Made by a program: the position numbers and the translations under genes | Shown: positions 26,427-35,746 of the stretch, one piece after another | Numbering within the stretch: the first letter of the stretch is position 1 | Layout: each line of letters begins with the position of its first letter | Assembly: GCF_900177515.1 (NCBI RefSeq) | Contig: NZ_FXAK01000010.1 | Span: 62,001-126,000, forward strand | DNA from: Azospirillum oryzae | GTDB taxonomy: Bacteria > Pseudomonadota > Alphaproteobacteria > Azospirillales > Azospirillaceae | Length of the DNA stretch: 64,000 nucleotides | Direction of reading: 5' to 3' | The notes under the pieces: model-generated | The model's database searches: none | What the model saw: the letters and a program-made list of their open reading frames with translations, nothing else | Told to the model about the DNA's origin: nothing

Positions 26427-29257
26427 CTCCCGCCCCAGCCGTCTCGCTGTCCGGCGTGCGGCACCGCTATGGCGGGACGGTGGCGCTGGAGGACGCCTCG
26501 CTCGACATCCCCGCCGGGGCAAGCGTCGCCGTCATCGGCCCGGACGGCGTCGGCAAATCGACCCTGCTCGGCCTGATCTCCACCGCCAAGAAGATCCAGC
26601 AGGGCAGCGTCCGCGTCCTCGGCACCGACGTCGCCGACCGCCGTGGCCGCGCCGCCCTCCAGCCGCGCATCGCCTACATGCCGCAGGGTCTTGGCCGCAA
26701 CCTCTACGCCGACCTCAGCGTCGCCGAAAACCTCCAGTTCTTCGGCCGCCTCTTCGGCCTCGACGCCGACGAGCGCCGGCGCCGCATCGCCGACCTGCTG
26801 GAGTCCACCGGCCTCGCCCCCTTCCCCGACCGCCCGGCCGGCAAGCTGTCCGGCGGCATGAAGCAGAAGCTCGGCCTCTGCTGCGCCCTGCTGCACGACC
26901 CCGACCTGCTGATCCTCGACGAGCCGACGACCGGCGTCGATCCACTCTCCCGCCGCCAGTTCTGGGAGCTGATCGGCCGCATCCGCGCCGGCCGCGCCGG
27001 CATGACGGTGCTGGTCGCCACCTCCTACATGGACGAGGCGGAGCGGTTCGACAGCGTGGTGATGATGAATGCCGGCCGCCTGCTCGCCCACGACACCCCC
27101 GCCGCGCTGAAGGCCCGGACCGGCGCCGCCGACCTTGAGGAGGCCTTCGTCGCGCTGCTGCCGGAGGATGCCAGACGCGGCCACCAGCGCCTGACCGTCC
27201 CGCCCCGCCCGCCCGAGCCCATCGGCGCCGAACCGGCCATCGAGGCCATCGGCCTGACCCGCCGCTTCGGCGACTTCACCGCGGTGTCGGACATCAGCTT
27301 CCGCATCGGCCGCGGTGAGATCTTCGGCTTCCTCGGCTCCAACGGCTGCGGCAAGACCACCACCATGAAGATGCTGACCGGCCTGCTGCCAGCCAGCGCC
27401 GGTGAGGCGCGGCTGTTCGGCAAGCCGGTGGACGCCGGCGATCTGGAGAGCCGCCGCCGCGTCGGCTACATGGCGCAGGCCTTCTCGCTCTATGGCGAGC
27501 TGACGGTGCGCCAGAACCTCGACCTGCACGCCCGGCTGTTCGAGCTTCCCGACGCCGAAACCCGTCTGGCGACGCTGGTGGAGCGCTTCGGCCTGTCCCC
27601 CTATATCGACGCGGTGGCCGACCGCCTGCCGCTGGGCGTGCGGCAGCGGCTGTCGCTGGCCGTCGCCATCCTGCACGGGCCGGAGTTGCTGATCCTCGAC
27701 GAGCCGACCTCCGGCGTCGACCCGGTGGCGCGCGACCAGTTCTGGCGCGACCTGATCGCCTTGTCGCGCGACCAGGGGGTGACGATCTTCGTCTCCACCC
27801 ATTTCATGAACGAAGCGGCGCGCTGCGACCGGGTGGCCTTCATGAACGCCGGCCGCGTCATCGCCGCCGGGCCCCCGGACGAGTTGCGCCGCCAGCAGCA
27901 GGCCGACAGCCTGGACGACGCCTTCATCGGGTTTATGGAACAGGCGGAGGAATCCGACCAAAATCGCCCTCTCCCGCCCCGGGAGAGGGAGGGGACCCAC
28001 GCCGTAGGCGTGGGGAGGGTGAGGGGTGATCCAAGCAACCCGAACCGCATGGTTCCTTGCACTACCCCTCACCCTTCCCATGGCGATGCCATGGGCCCCT
28101 TCCCTCTCCCGGGGCGGGAGAGGGAGTCCTCCCCCCTCTCCCGCCGCCGCCTGCTCGCCTACGCATGGCGCGAAACGCTCGAACTCCGCCGCGACCCTGT
28201 CCGCCTGACCGTCGCCCTGCTCGGCACCGTGCTGCTCATGCTGGTCTTCGGCTTCGGCATCACCATGGACGTCGAGAACCTGACCTTCGCCGTGCTCGAC
28301 CACGACCGCACGCCGGAAAGCCGCGCCTACATCGAGCAGTTCGACGGCTCGCGCAGCTTCCGCGCCACCCCGCCGGCCGTCGACGCCCGCGACCTCGCGC
28401 TCCGCCTGCAACGGGGAGAAGCCTCCCTGACCATCGAGATCCCCGAAGGCTTCGGCCGCGACCTCCGCCGTGGCCGCATCCCGGAGGTGGCGGTGCGCAT
28501 CGACGGCGCCATGCCTTTCCGGGCGGAGACCATCCAGGGCTACGTCACCGGCCTGCACCAGCGCTTCATCCAGGATTCGGCCACCGCCTCCGGCGTCACC
28601 CTGCCCGCCTCCCCCGCCAATCTTGAGATGCGTTACCGGTACAACCAGGCCTTCCGCAGCCTCGACGCCATGGTGCCCAGCACCATCGGCCTGCTGCTGG
28701 TCTTCATCCCCGCCATCCTCGCCGCCCTCGGCGTGGTGCGCGAAAAGGAACTGGGTTCCATCACCAACCTCTACGTCACCCCGGTGACGCGGCTGGAGTT
28801 CCTGTTGGGCAAGCAGTTGCCCTATGTCGGTCTGGCCGCCTTCAACCTGCTGCTGATGGTCGTCATGGCCGTCACCCTGTTCGGCGTGCCGGTGAAGGGC
28901 AGCCTGTTCGGGCTGCTGCTGGGCGGCCTGGTTTATGTGGTGGCGACCACGGCGCTGGGGCTGCTGATCTCCGTCTTCACCGCGACCCAGACGGCGGCGG
29001 TGTTCGGCACCGCCATCGTCACCATGCTGCCGGCCACCCAATTCTCCGGCATGCTGCAACCGGTCTCCACGCTGGAAGGCGGGGCGTGGCTGTTCGGCAC
29101 GCTGTTCCCCACCACCCATTTCCTGAAGATCTCCGTCGGCGCCTTCACCAAGGGCCTCGCCTTCCCTGAGCTTCTCCCCTTCATCCTGGCGACCGCCGCC
29201 TTCGTGCCCGTCTTCCTGGCGCTGGGCGTCGCCTTCCTGCCGAAACAGGAGCGCTGA
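26423..29257 (+). CDS. rbbA: RbbA-type ABC transporter: two fused ATPase domains plus ABC-2 permease
   Basis: This 944-residue fusion has two nucleotide-binding domains and a membrane domain. ATPase 1 has Walker A GPDGVGKST near residue 38, LSGGMKQKL and LLILDEPTTGVD. ATPase 2 has GSNGCGKTTT near residue 307, a degenerate signature LPLGVRQRL, and LLILDEPTSGVD. The ABC-2 permease part follows from about residue 575, with six hydrophobic segments. The fusion itself is normal for E. coli RbbA (about 910 residues), which was reported as ribosome-associated. About 53 residues between ATPase 2 and the permease are encoded by a family A repeat. The ATG overlaps the upstream stop; the adaptor and yhhJ genes flank it as in E. 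coli. Confidence 0.88.
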   Translation: MTPAPAVSLSGVRHRYGGTVALEDASLDIPAGASVAVIGPDGVGKSTLLGLISTAKKIQQGSVRVLGTDVADRRGRAALQPRIAYMPQGLGRNLYADLSVAENLQFFGRLFGLDADERRRRIADLLESTGLAPFPDRPAGKLSGGMKQKLGLCCALLHDPDLLILDEPTTGVDPLSRRQFWELIGRIRAGRAGMTVLVATSYMDEAERFDSVVMMNAGRLLAHDTPAALKARTGAADLEEAFVALLPEDARRGHQRLTVPPRPPEPIGAEPAIEAIGLTRRFGDFTAVSDISFRIGRGEIFGFLGSNGCGKTTTMKMLTGLLPASAGEARLFGKPVDAGDLESRRRVGYMAQAFSLYGELTVRQNLDLHARLFELPDAETRLATLVERFGLSPYIDAVADRLPLGVRQRLSLAVAILHGPELLILDEPTSGVDPVARDQFWRDLIALSRDQGVTIFVSTHFMNEAARCDRVAFMNAGRVIAAGPPDELRRQQQADSLDDAFIGFMEQAEESDQNRPLPPREREGTHAVGVGRVRGDPSNPNRMVPCTTPHPSHGDAMGPFPLPGRERESSPLSRRRLLAYAWRETLELRRDPVRLTVALLGTVLLMLVFGFGITMDVENLTFAVLDHDRTPESRAYIEQFDGSRSFRATPPAVDARDLALRLQRGEASLTIEIPEGFGRDLRRGRIPEVAVRIDGAMPFRAETIQGYVTGLHQRFIQDSATASGVTLPASPANLEMRYRYNQAFRSLDAMVPSTIGLLLVFIPAILAALGVVREKELGSITNLYVTPVTRLEFLLGKQLPYVGLAAFNLLLMVVMAVTLFGVPVKGSLFGLLLGGLVYVVATTALGLLISVFTATQTAAVFGTAIVTMLPATQFSGMLQPVSTLEGGAWLFGTLFPTTHFLKISVGAFTKGLAFPELLPFILATAAFVPVFLALGVAFLPKQER
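27967..28124. repeat. Palindromic repeat family A, copy 3 (in frame inside rbbA)
   Basis: This 158-bp full copy runs from CCCTCTCCCGCCCCGGGAG to CTCCCGGGGCGGGAGAGGG, with inner arms CCCACGCCGTAGGCGTGGG and CCCATGGCGATGCCATGGG. It is translated in a different frame from copy 2 (starting LPPREREGTHAVGVGRVRGD) and forms the linker between the second ATPase domain and the first permease helix. Confidence 0.85.
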
Positions 29258-29260
29258 GCC

Positions 29261-30388
29261 ATGATGCGCTTCCTCCGCAACAGCCTGACATTGGCGCGCA
29301 AGGAGTGGATCAGCCTGCTGCGCGACGTCTTCATGCTGGGCTTCGTCGTCTATTCCTTCACCTTCTCCGTCTACAGCGAGGCGACCGGCATCTCGCACGA
29401 GCTGCGCAACGCCGCCATCGCGATCGTCGACGAGGACCGCTCCACCCTGTCGCAGCGTCTGGTCTCCAGCTTTCACCAACCGGAGTTCCAGACCCCGGTG
29501 ATGATCGGCCATGCCGAGGTCGATCCGGCGATGGATTCCGCCCGCTACACCTTCGTCCTCGACATCCCGCCCGATTTCCAGGCCGACGTGCTGGCCGGCC
29601 GCAGCCCGACGATCCAGCTGCTGATCGACGCCACCGCGATGATGCAAGCCGGCATCGGCGCCGGCACCATCGAGGGCATCGTCGATGACGAGGTCGGCCG
29701 CTTCGTCCGCCGCGAGGCCGAGGGGGCCGCCGCCCCGGTCAGCCTTCAAATCCGCGTCGCCTACAACGAGGCGCTCGACACCAAATGGTTCACCGGCACC
29801 ATGGCGGTGGTCAGCAACGTCACCATGCTGGCGGTGCTGCTGGCCGGCGCCGCCCTGATCCGCGAGCGCGAGCACGGCACGCTGGAACATTTGCTGGTGA
29901 TGCCGGTCCGCCCGGCCGAGATCATGACCGCCAAGGTGCTGGCGAATGGTGCGGTGATCCTGGGCCTGACGCTGGTGGCGCTCTATGTGGTGCTGCGCGG
30001 CCTGCTGTCGGTGCCGCTGGCCGGCTCGGTCCCGCTGTTTTTGGCCGGGACGGCGCTCTACCTGTTCTTCGCGACGGCACTCGGCATCTTCCTCGGCACC
30101 GTGGCGCGCTCGATGCCGCAGCTGGGCTTGCTGTTCATCCTGATCGTGCTGCCGATGGACATGCTGTCCGGCGGCTTCACCCCGCTGGAAAGCGAGCCGG
30201 AATGGCTGCAGACGGCGATGCAGCTGTCACCGTCCACCCATTTCGTCGCCTTCGCCCAGGCGATCCTGTTCCGCGGCGCCGGCTTCGACGTGGTGTGGCC
30301 GAGATTTGCGGCCACCGCCGGAATCGGCGCCCTGTTCTTCGCCTGGAGCCTGGCGCGGTTCAGACGGCATCTGGCGAGTTTTCGGTGA
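29261..30388 (+). CDS. yhhJ: ABC-2 type permease, YhhJ-like
   Basis: This 375-residue inner-membrane protein has an N-terminal helix (VFMLGFVVYSFTFSVYS), a large periplasmic domain (about residues 50-180) and five C-terminal helices including LLFILIVLPMDMLSGGFTPLE. This is the ABC-2 exporter topology and matches E. coli YhhJ, the partner of RbbA. It starts 3 bp after the rbbA stop (ATGATG gives two start options). It ends the phosphorylase-MBL-HlyD-RbbA-YhhJ operon. Confidence 0.88.
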   Translation: MMRFLRNSLTLARKEWISLLRDVFMLGFVVYSFTFSVYSEATGISHELRNAAIAIVDEDRSTLSQRLVSSFHQPEFQTPVMIGHAEVDPAMDSARYTFVLDIPPDFQADVLAGRSPTIQLLIDATAMMQAGIGAGTIEGIVDDEVGRFVRREAEGAAAPVSLQIRVAYNEALDTKWFTGTMAVVSNVTMLAVLLAGAALIREREHGTLEHLLVMPVRPAEIMTAKVLANGAVILGLTLVALYVVLRGLLSVPLAGSVPLFLAGTALYLFFATALGIFLGTVARSMPQLGLLFILIVLPMDMLSGGFTPLESEPEWLQTAMQLSPSTHFVAFAQAILFRGAGFDVVWPRFAATAGIGALFFAWSLARFRRHLASFR

Positions 30389-30394
30389 AGGGGG

Positions 30395-30590
30395 CGTTAG
30401 ACCCCCACCTAGCCTCCCCCGCTGGGCGGGGGAGGGACTGCCGCCACTTCGCAGAGCGACACTCTCCCGCATCAGCACCAATCCCCTCCCCCGCCCAGCT
30501 CTCGCACAAAGCTCCGCTTTGTGCTGACGCGGCAGGCGGACCATAGGTCCGCTGAGAGCGGGGGAGGGTTAGGGTGGGGGCACCGTCAGC
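30395..30590. repeat. Palindromic repeat family B, copy 3, with internal extra hairpins
   Basis: The outer arms GTTAGACCCCCACCTAGCC and GGGTTAGGGTGGGGGCACC, plus CCTCCCCCGCTGGGCGGGGG and GGGACTGCCGCC, match the 10.3-kb copy. An extra 50-60 bp in the middle forms further hairpins (GCACAAAGC-TCC-GCTTTGTGC at about 30503 and GGCGGACC-ATA-GGTCCGCTG at about 30534). It separates convergent genes and may terminate both. Confidence 0.8.
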
Positions 30591-30616
30591 CGACGACTCC
30601 CCCCAAAAAACACCCC

Positions 30617-32017
30617 TCAGTGCGACCCGCCGCCTTCGAACGACGGCGCGCTCAGCCCCGACGCCACCAGCTGCTCGATCAGCGCGCCCTTCAGCCGCTC
30701 CAGCCCTTCCTGGCTGTAGGACTCGGCGCGTGCCACCAGCACGTCCTGGGTGTTGGACGCGCGCAGCAGCCACCAGCCGTCGTCGGTCGTCACGCGGACG
30801 CCGTCGATGTCGTTGACCTTGGCGCCCGACGCCTTGACCCGGCCCTTGACCTCCTCGACCACGGCGAACTTGCGTTCCTCGTCGATCTGGAAGCGGGTCT
30901 CCGGCGTGTTGACCATGTCCGGCAGGCCGTCGCGCAGGGCCGCCAGCGTGGTGTTCAGCTTGCTGACCAGCCCGACCAGACGGACGCCGCAATAGAGCGC
31001 GTCGTCGAAGCCGTACCACTTGTCGGCGAAGAAGATGTGGCCCGACATCTCGCCGGCCAGCGGCGACCCGGTCTCCGCCATCTTGGCCTTCAAGAGCGAG
31101 TGGCCGGTCTTCCACATCAGCGGGTTGCCGCCATGCTTGGCGATCTCGTCGAACAGGGCCTGGCTGGCCTTGACGTCGGCGATGATGGTGGCGCCCGGAT
31201 GGCTCTTCAGCACGTCGGCGGCATAGAGCGCGACCAGCTGGTCGCCCCACACCACGCGGCCCTTGTGGTCGATGGCGCCGATGCGGTCGCCGTCGCCGTC
31301 GAAGCCGATGCCGATGTCGCAGCCATGCTCCGCCACCGCCTTTTTCAGGTCGACCAGATTGGCCTCGACCGTCGGGTCCGGATGGTGGTTGGGGAAGTTG
31401 CCGTCGATGTCGTCGAACAGCAGGACATGCGTGCCCGGCAGCTTGGCGGTCAGGCGGCGCAGGATCTCGCCCGACGCGCCGTTGCCGGCATCCCAGGCGA
31501 TCTTCAGGTCGCGGGTGCCGTCATAGTCCTTCAGCAGGCGGGCGACATACTCATCCCTAACGTCGATCTTCTCCGACGAGCCCTGGCCCTGCTCCCAGTC
31601 GGCCTTGGCCGCCATGGTGCCGAGGTCGAGGATCTGCTGGCCATAGACCGGACCCTTGCCCAGCATCATCTTGATGCCGTTGTAGTCCGGCGGGTTGTGC
31701 GAGCCGGTGATCATGATGCCGGCCGCCGCGTCGCGGTCGCGGGTGGCGAAATACAGCATCGGCGTGGGGCCGAGCCCGATGCGCAGAACGTGCAGGCCGG
31801 TGGAAACCAGCCCCTCGACCAGCGCCTCCTCCAGCTCCGGCGAGGACAGACGGCCGTCGTAGCCGACGCAGACCGTCTTGCCACCCTTGCGCACCACCAC
31901 GGTGCCGAAGGAGCGGCCGACCGCGCGGGCGTCGGCGGGGGTCAGCGTCTTGCCGACGATGCCGCGGATGTCGTACTCGCGCAGCACCGTGGGGTGGAAG
32001 GTATGGGCTTCGCTCAT
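30617..32017 (-). CDS. Phosphomannomutase/phosphoglucomutase
   Basis: This 466-residue alpha-phosphohexomutase interconverts hexose 1- and 6-phosphates for polysaccharide precursors. The phosphoserine loop is TGSHNPPDYNG (Ser106), the Mg site GFDGDGDRIGA near residue 239, and the sugar-binding loop GEMSGHIFF near residue 323. The length and the FREYDIRG-like start (VLREYDIRGIVGKTL) match ManB/AlgC. The next gene on the same strand is UDP-glucose dehydrogenase, so both serve exopolysaccharide or LPS sugar supply. Confidence 0.92.
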   Translation of the reverse strand: MSEAHTFHPTVLREYDIRGIVGKTLTPADARAVGRSFGTVVVRKGGKTVCVGYDGRLSSPELEEALVEGLVSTGLHVLRIGLGPTPMLYFATRDRDAAAGIMITGSHNPPDYNGIKMMLGKGPVYGQQILDLGTMAAKADWEQGQGSSEKIDVRDEYVARLLKDYDGTRDLKIAWDAGNGASGEILRRLTAKLPGTHVLLFDDIDGNFPNHHPDPTVEANLVDLKKAVAEHGCDIGIGFDGDGDRIGAIDHKGRVVWGDQLVALYAADVLKSHPGATIIADVKASQALFDEIAKHGGNPLMWKTGHSLLKAKMAETGSPLAGEMSGHIFFADKWYGFDDALYCGVRLVGLVSKLNTTLAALRDGLPDMVNTPETRFQIDEERKFAVVEEVKGRVKASGAKVNDIDGVRVTTDDGWWLLRASNTQDVLVARAESYSQEGLERLKGALIEQLVASGLSAPSFEGGGSH

Positions 32018-32056
32018 CGTCTCGTTAGTCCTCTGTTGGACGCCGTCTTTGGACCG

Positions 32057-33388
32057 TCAGCCGCGGTCCATGCCACCCGCCGGCGACGGCCGGCCGATGG
32101 AGCTGTAGGTGAAGCCGGCCTTCGCCATGTCCTCGGGGTTGTAGATGTTGCGCAGGTCGATCATCACCGGCCGCTTCAGCATCGACTTGACCCGACGCAG
32201 GTCGAGCGCGCGGAATTCGTTCCACTCCGTGAGAATAGCGACGCAATCGGCCCCTTCCAAGGTGCCGTAGGCGTTCTTGGCCCATTCCACGCCGGGCAGC
32301 AGCTTCTCGGCCTCGTGCATCGCCGCCGGATCGAAGGCGCGCACATGGGCGCCGGCCGCCTGCAGCGCCGGGATGATGTCCAGCGACGGGCTGTCACGCA
32401 TGTCGTCGGTGTTCGGCTTGAAGGCGACGCCCAGCACGGCGACGGTCTTGCCGTCCACCGACCCGCCGCAGGCGGCGATGATGCGCTCCGCCATCTGCTT
32501 CTTGCGCTTGTCGTTGATGTCCACCACCGTCTCGATGATGCGCAGCGGACTGCCCACCTGCTGGGCGGTGCGGACCAGCGCCAGCGTGTCCTTGGGGAAG
32601 CAGGACCCGCCGTAACCCGGACCGGGGTGCAGGAACTTCTTGCCGATGCGGCCGTCCAGGCCGATGCCGCGCGCCACGTCATGGACGTTGGCGCCCACCT
32701 TCTCGCACAGGTCGGCGATCTCGTTGATGAAGGTGATCTTGGCGGCCAGGAAGGTGTTGGCGGCGTATTTCGTCAGCTCCGCCGTCTCCAGCGAGGTCAC
32801 CACGATCGGCGTCTCGATCAGGTAGAGCGGCCGGTAGAGCCGGCGCATCACGTCGCCCGCGCGGTCCGACGTGGCGCCGATGACGACGCGGTCCGGCCGC
32901 ATGAAGTCGCCGATGGCGGAGCCTTCGCGCAGGAATTCCGGGTTGGAGGCGACGTCGAACTCGGCCTCGGGGCGGACGCGGCGGATGATCGCCTCGACCT
33001 CGCGTCCCGTCCCGACCGGAACCGTCGACTTGGTCACCACCACCGTATAGTGGTCGAGATGCTGGGCGATCTCCTCGGCGGCGCCGAAGACATAGGACAG
33101 GTCGGCATGGCCGTCGCCGCGGCGCGACGGGGTGCCCACCGCGATGAACACGGCGTCGACGCCCTGCATCGCCTCCTTCAGATCCATGGTGAAGGACAGG
33201 CGGCCGGCGGCGACGTTGCGGGCGACGAGGTCGTCCAGGCCGGGTTCGTAGATCGGAATCTCGCCGTTCTTCAGCCGCTCGATCTTGCCGGCGTCCTTGT
33301 CGACGCAAGTGACGTGCACGCCGAACTCCGAAAAGCAGGCGCCGGAGACCAGGCCGACATAGCCCGTGCCGATCATCGCTATGCGCAT
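32057..33388 (-). CDS. ugd: UDP-glucose 6-dehydrogenase
   Basis: This 443-residue enzyme oxidises UDP-glucose to UDP-glucuronate with two NAD+. The N-terminal Rossmann motif is MIGTGYVGLVSGACFSEFG; the catalytic Cys lies in GPGYGGSCFPKDTLAL near residue 262; a second NAD-like domain has VAVLGVAFKPNTDDMRDSP. It is 39 bp upstream of the phosphomannomutase gene and follows galU, whose product feeds it. Confidence 0.95.
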   Translation of the reverse strand: MRIAMIGTGYVGLVSGACFSEFGVHVTCVDKDAGKIERLKNGEIPIYEPGLDDLVARNVAAGRLSFTMDLKEAMQGVDAVFIAVGTPSRRGDGHADLSYVFGAAEEIAQHLDHYTVVVTKSTVPVGTGREVEAIIRRVRPEAEFDVASNPEFLREGSAIGDFMRPDRVVIGATSDRAGDVMRRLYRPLYLIETPIVVTSLETAELTKYAANTFLAAKITFINEIADLCEKVGANVHDVARGIGLDGRIGKKFLHPGPGYGGSCFPKDTLALVRTAQQVGSPLRIIETVVDINDKRKKQMAERIIAACGGSVDGKTVAVLGVAFKPNTDDMRDSPSLDIIPALQAAGAHVRAFDPAAMHEAEKLLPGVEWAKNAYGTLEGADCVAILTEWNEFRALDLRRVKSMLKRPVMIDLRNIYNPEDMAKAGFTYSSIGRPSPAGGMDRG

Positions 33389-33538
33389 CGCGTCCCCCTC
33401 ATGTCCTTAAAAGGAAACCTGTATGTCTCTGGGATGCCCAGGTGAATTTTCACCGCGGGGCGTTCCTCATGGCCGGTCATTTCGACTGCCCGGCTCTTGT
33501 CATCGTTCGGTATTCGGATGCGCAGCCCAAACGCACGC

Positions 33539-33574
33539 GCCCGCCACCGTCCGGATCAGGGGACGGGGGCGGGC
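33539..33574 (-). terminator. Putative hairpin terminator after galU
   Basis: GCCCGCCACCGTCC pairs with GGACGGGGGCGGGC with one mismatch and an 8-nt loop. It lies 27 bp beyond the galU stop on the minus strand, without a clear U-run. The rest of 33389-33600 contains no gene and should hold the ugd promoter. Confidence 0.5.
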
Positions 33575-33600
33575 ACGGCATCAGGACTGCAGCCCGTCGC

Positions 33601-34470
33601 TCAGCAATATTTGCGCAGCATCTCGCGCACCTTGTCGGCCATGTCCGGCCGGTTCAGTGCGTGGGCCAGCGTCGCCTCGATGAAGCCGACCTTGTCGCCG
33701 CAGTCGTAGCGGGTGCCTTCGAAGCGCAGGCCGTGGAACGGCTGGGTGCCGATCAGGTTGGCCATGGCGTCGGTCAGCTGGATTTCGTTGCCGGCGCCGC
33801 GCTGCTGCTTTTCCAGATGGTCGAAGATTTCCGGCTGCAGGATGTAGCGGCCGATGATCGACAGGGTCGACGGCGCCTCTTCCGGCTTCGGCTTCTCCAC
33901 GAGACCGCGGACGGTGGCCAGACGGCCGTCGTCCTTCTCGACGTCCAGGATGCCGTAGCTGCTGGTCTTTTCGCGCGGCACGTCGACGACGGCGACGATG
34001 TTGCCGCCGACCTCCTCGTACGCCTCGACCATCTGCTTCAGGCAGGGGGTCTTGCCCTGGACGAAGTCGTCGGGCAGCACGATGGCGAACGGGTCGTTGC
34101 CGATCAGGGCGCGGGCGCACCACACGGCGTGGCCGAGGCCGAGCGGAACCTGCTGGCGGGTGTAGAAGCAGCGGCCGGGAGCGATCTCGCTGTGGCGGAC
34201 CTCCTCCAGCGCGTCCATCTTGCCGCGCTCTTCAAGCGTGCGGTTCAGCTCGGTGTCGGCGTCGAAATGGTCTTCGATGGCGCGCTTGGACCGGCCGGTG
34301 ACGAAAACGAAATCCTCGATGCCGGCGGCGCGCGCTTCTTCGACGGCATGCTGCAGCAGGGGGCGGTCGACCAGGGGCAGCATCTCTTTCGGGATGGCCT
34401 TGGTGGCCGGCAGGAAGCGCGTGCCGAGACCGGCGACCGGGAACACCACCTTGCGCACGGGTTTCCGCAT
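33601..34470 (-). CDS. galU: UTP-glucose-1-phosphate uridylyltransferase
   Basis: This 289-residue nucleotidyltransferase makes UDP-glucose. The N-terminal nucleotide-binding motif is FPVAGLGTRFLPATKAIPKEM, followed by PLLQHAVEEARAAGIEDFVFV and QQVPLGLGHAVWCA. Length and motifs are typical of bacterial GalU. Together with ugd and the phosphomutase it forms a sugar-nucleotide block. Confidence 0.95.
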   Translation of the reverse strand: MRKPVRKVVFPVAGLGTRFLPATKAIPKEMLPLVDRPLLQHAVEEARAAGIEDFVFVTGRSKRAIEDHFDADTELNRTLEERGKMDALEEVRHSEIAPGRCFYTRQQVPLGLGHAVWCARALIGNDPFAIVLPDDFVQGKTPCLKQMVEAYEEVGGNIVAVVDVPREKTSSYGILDVEKDDGRLATVRGLVEKPKPEEAPSTLSIIGRYILQPEIFDHLEKQQRGAGNEIQLTDAMANLIGTQPFHGLRFEGTRYDCGDKVGFIEATLAHALNRPDMADKVREMLRKYC

Positions 34471-34859
34471 TGTACGTCTCTTGTGGTTGAGGCGAAGTCA
34501 AATCCATCTGCCACGGAACGCAGAGCCGCAAGCGGAGCCGGCGGAGGCACGACCGTGGTTCCCGGCTTTCTGCCACGCCTTCCGCGACTGCGCAACAAAC
34601 CTTCCGAGACCGGGCAAAAGGCTAGTCCCGGCGGCCGAAATCAAAAGAAAACCGGCCGAATGTCCTCGTACAAGCCGATCTTTATCCGCAAGGTCCGAAG
34701 TCGGCCCGGACCTTTCTCATAGGCAGTAACGCTTGGAAAAGCGCGGCAAACCACGGGCGCGACACCGTGCCGCTGGCTGTCCGCCGCCATGCTTCAGTTG
34801 GCAAACTTTCCGTATGACGATCCGTTACGAATACTTGCGCAGGCGGCCCGCCGGCGGTC
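34471..34859. other. Gene-free divergent region between galU and the pseudouridine synthase
   Basis: About 390 bp of mixed composition without a convincing coding region. It should contain the divergent promoters; no clear operator or repeat was found. Confidence 0.5.
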
Positions 34860-35642
34860 ATGGTGCCGGCCATGATCTCCGACTCGCGTACCTCCATCTT
34901 GCCGAACCCGCCCTCGCAGACTCCACCCTCGCTGACCGCGGACCAGCTGCAGGCCCGCGTCCTGCACCGGGACACGGAGTGCTTCGTCATCGACAAGCCG
35001 GCCGGTCTGGCCGTCCACAAGGCGGGACGCATCACCGACCATCTGGAGCTGTACCTGCCCCACCTCGCCGGGCTGGATGGGGCAGGCCCGGACGAGGAAC
35101 CGCCGAAGCTCGCCCATCGGCTGGACCGCGACACCGCCGGCTGCCTGATCCTGGGCCGCACCCCCTGGGCGCTGAAGCGCTTCGGCCAGATGTTCGCCGC
35201 CGGCCATGTCGAGAAGACCTATTGGGCGGTGGCCGAGGGCATCCCGGAGGCGGACTCCGGCGTCATCGACCTGCCGCTGCTCAAGCGGATCGAACCGGGT
35301 GCCTCCCGCTCCTCCTGGACCATCCTGCCCGATCCGGCCGGCCAGCCGGCGGTCACCGACTACCGCGTGCTGGGCACCGGCGCCGACGGCCGTTCCTGGC
35401 TGGAGCTGCGCCCGCGCACCGGCCGCACCCATCAGATCCGCGTCCATTGCGCCGCCATCGGCTGCCCGCTGGTTGGGGAACCCTTCTACGGCCCCGAGCG
35501 CCGTCCGCCCGGCAACCTGCATCTGCTGGCCCGCTCCGTCGCCTTCCGCATGGCCTTCGAATTCGCTCCGGTCAGCGCCGTCGCCCCCGCACCGGAGCAC
35601 ATGCGGAACGCCCTGTCCGCCTGCGGCTGGCAAGTGGAGTGA
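34860..35642 (+). CDS. RluA-family rRNA/tRNA pseudouridine synthase
   Basis: This 260-residue RluA-type synthase isomerises uridine in RNA. The catalytic Asp lies in the conserved HRLDRDTAGCLILG near residue 87, with the earlier VIDKPAGLAVHKAG near 44 and the C-terminal RTGRTHQIRVHCAAIGCPLVGEPFYG. No S4 domain is present, so it resembles the RluA/RluF-like short forms. A second ATG at 34872 is possible. The exact target site in RNA cannot be told. Confidence 0.88.
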   Translation: MVPAMISDSRTSILPNPPSQTPPSLTADQLQARVLHRDTECFVIDKPAGLAVHKAGRITDHLELYLPHLAGLDGAGPDEEPPKLAHRLDRDTAGCLILGRTPWALKRFGQMFAAGHVEKTYWAVAEGIPEADSGVIDLPLLKRIEPGASRSSWTILPDPAGQPAVTDYRVLGTGADGRSWLELRPRTGRTHQIRVHCAAIGCPLVGEPFYGPERRPPGNLHLLARSVAFRMAFEFAPVSAVAPAPEHMRNALSACGWQVE

Positions 35643-35746
35643 GGATTGGGAGTGAAGATGCATCCGCGAAAAAGGGGGGCTGCCTGCCTCTTGCCCGCAT
35701 CCCATTGTTAAGAGGGAAAGGCCCCACAACCGACGGAGCGCACAGG

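Noticed and set aside
26423..29257. ATPase-permease fusion as a novelty created by the repeat
   Set aside because: E. coli RbbA is natively fused the same way; only the linker insertion is unusual.
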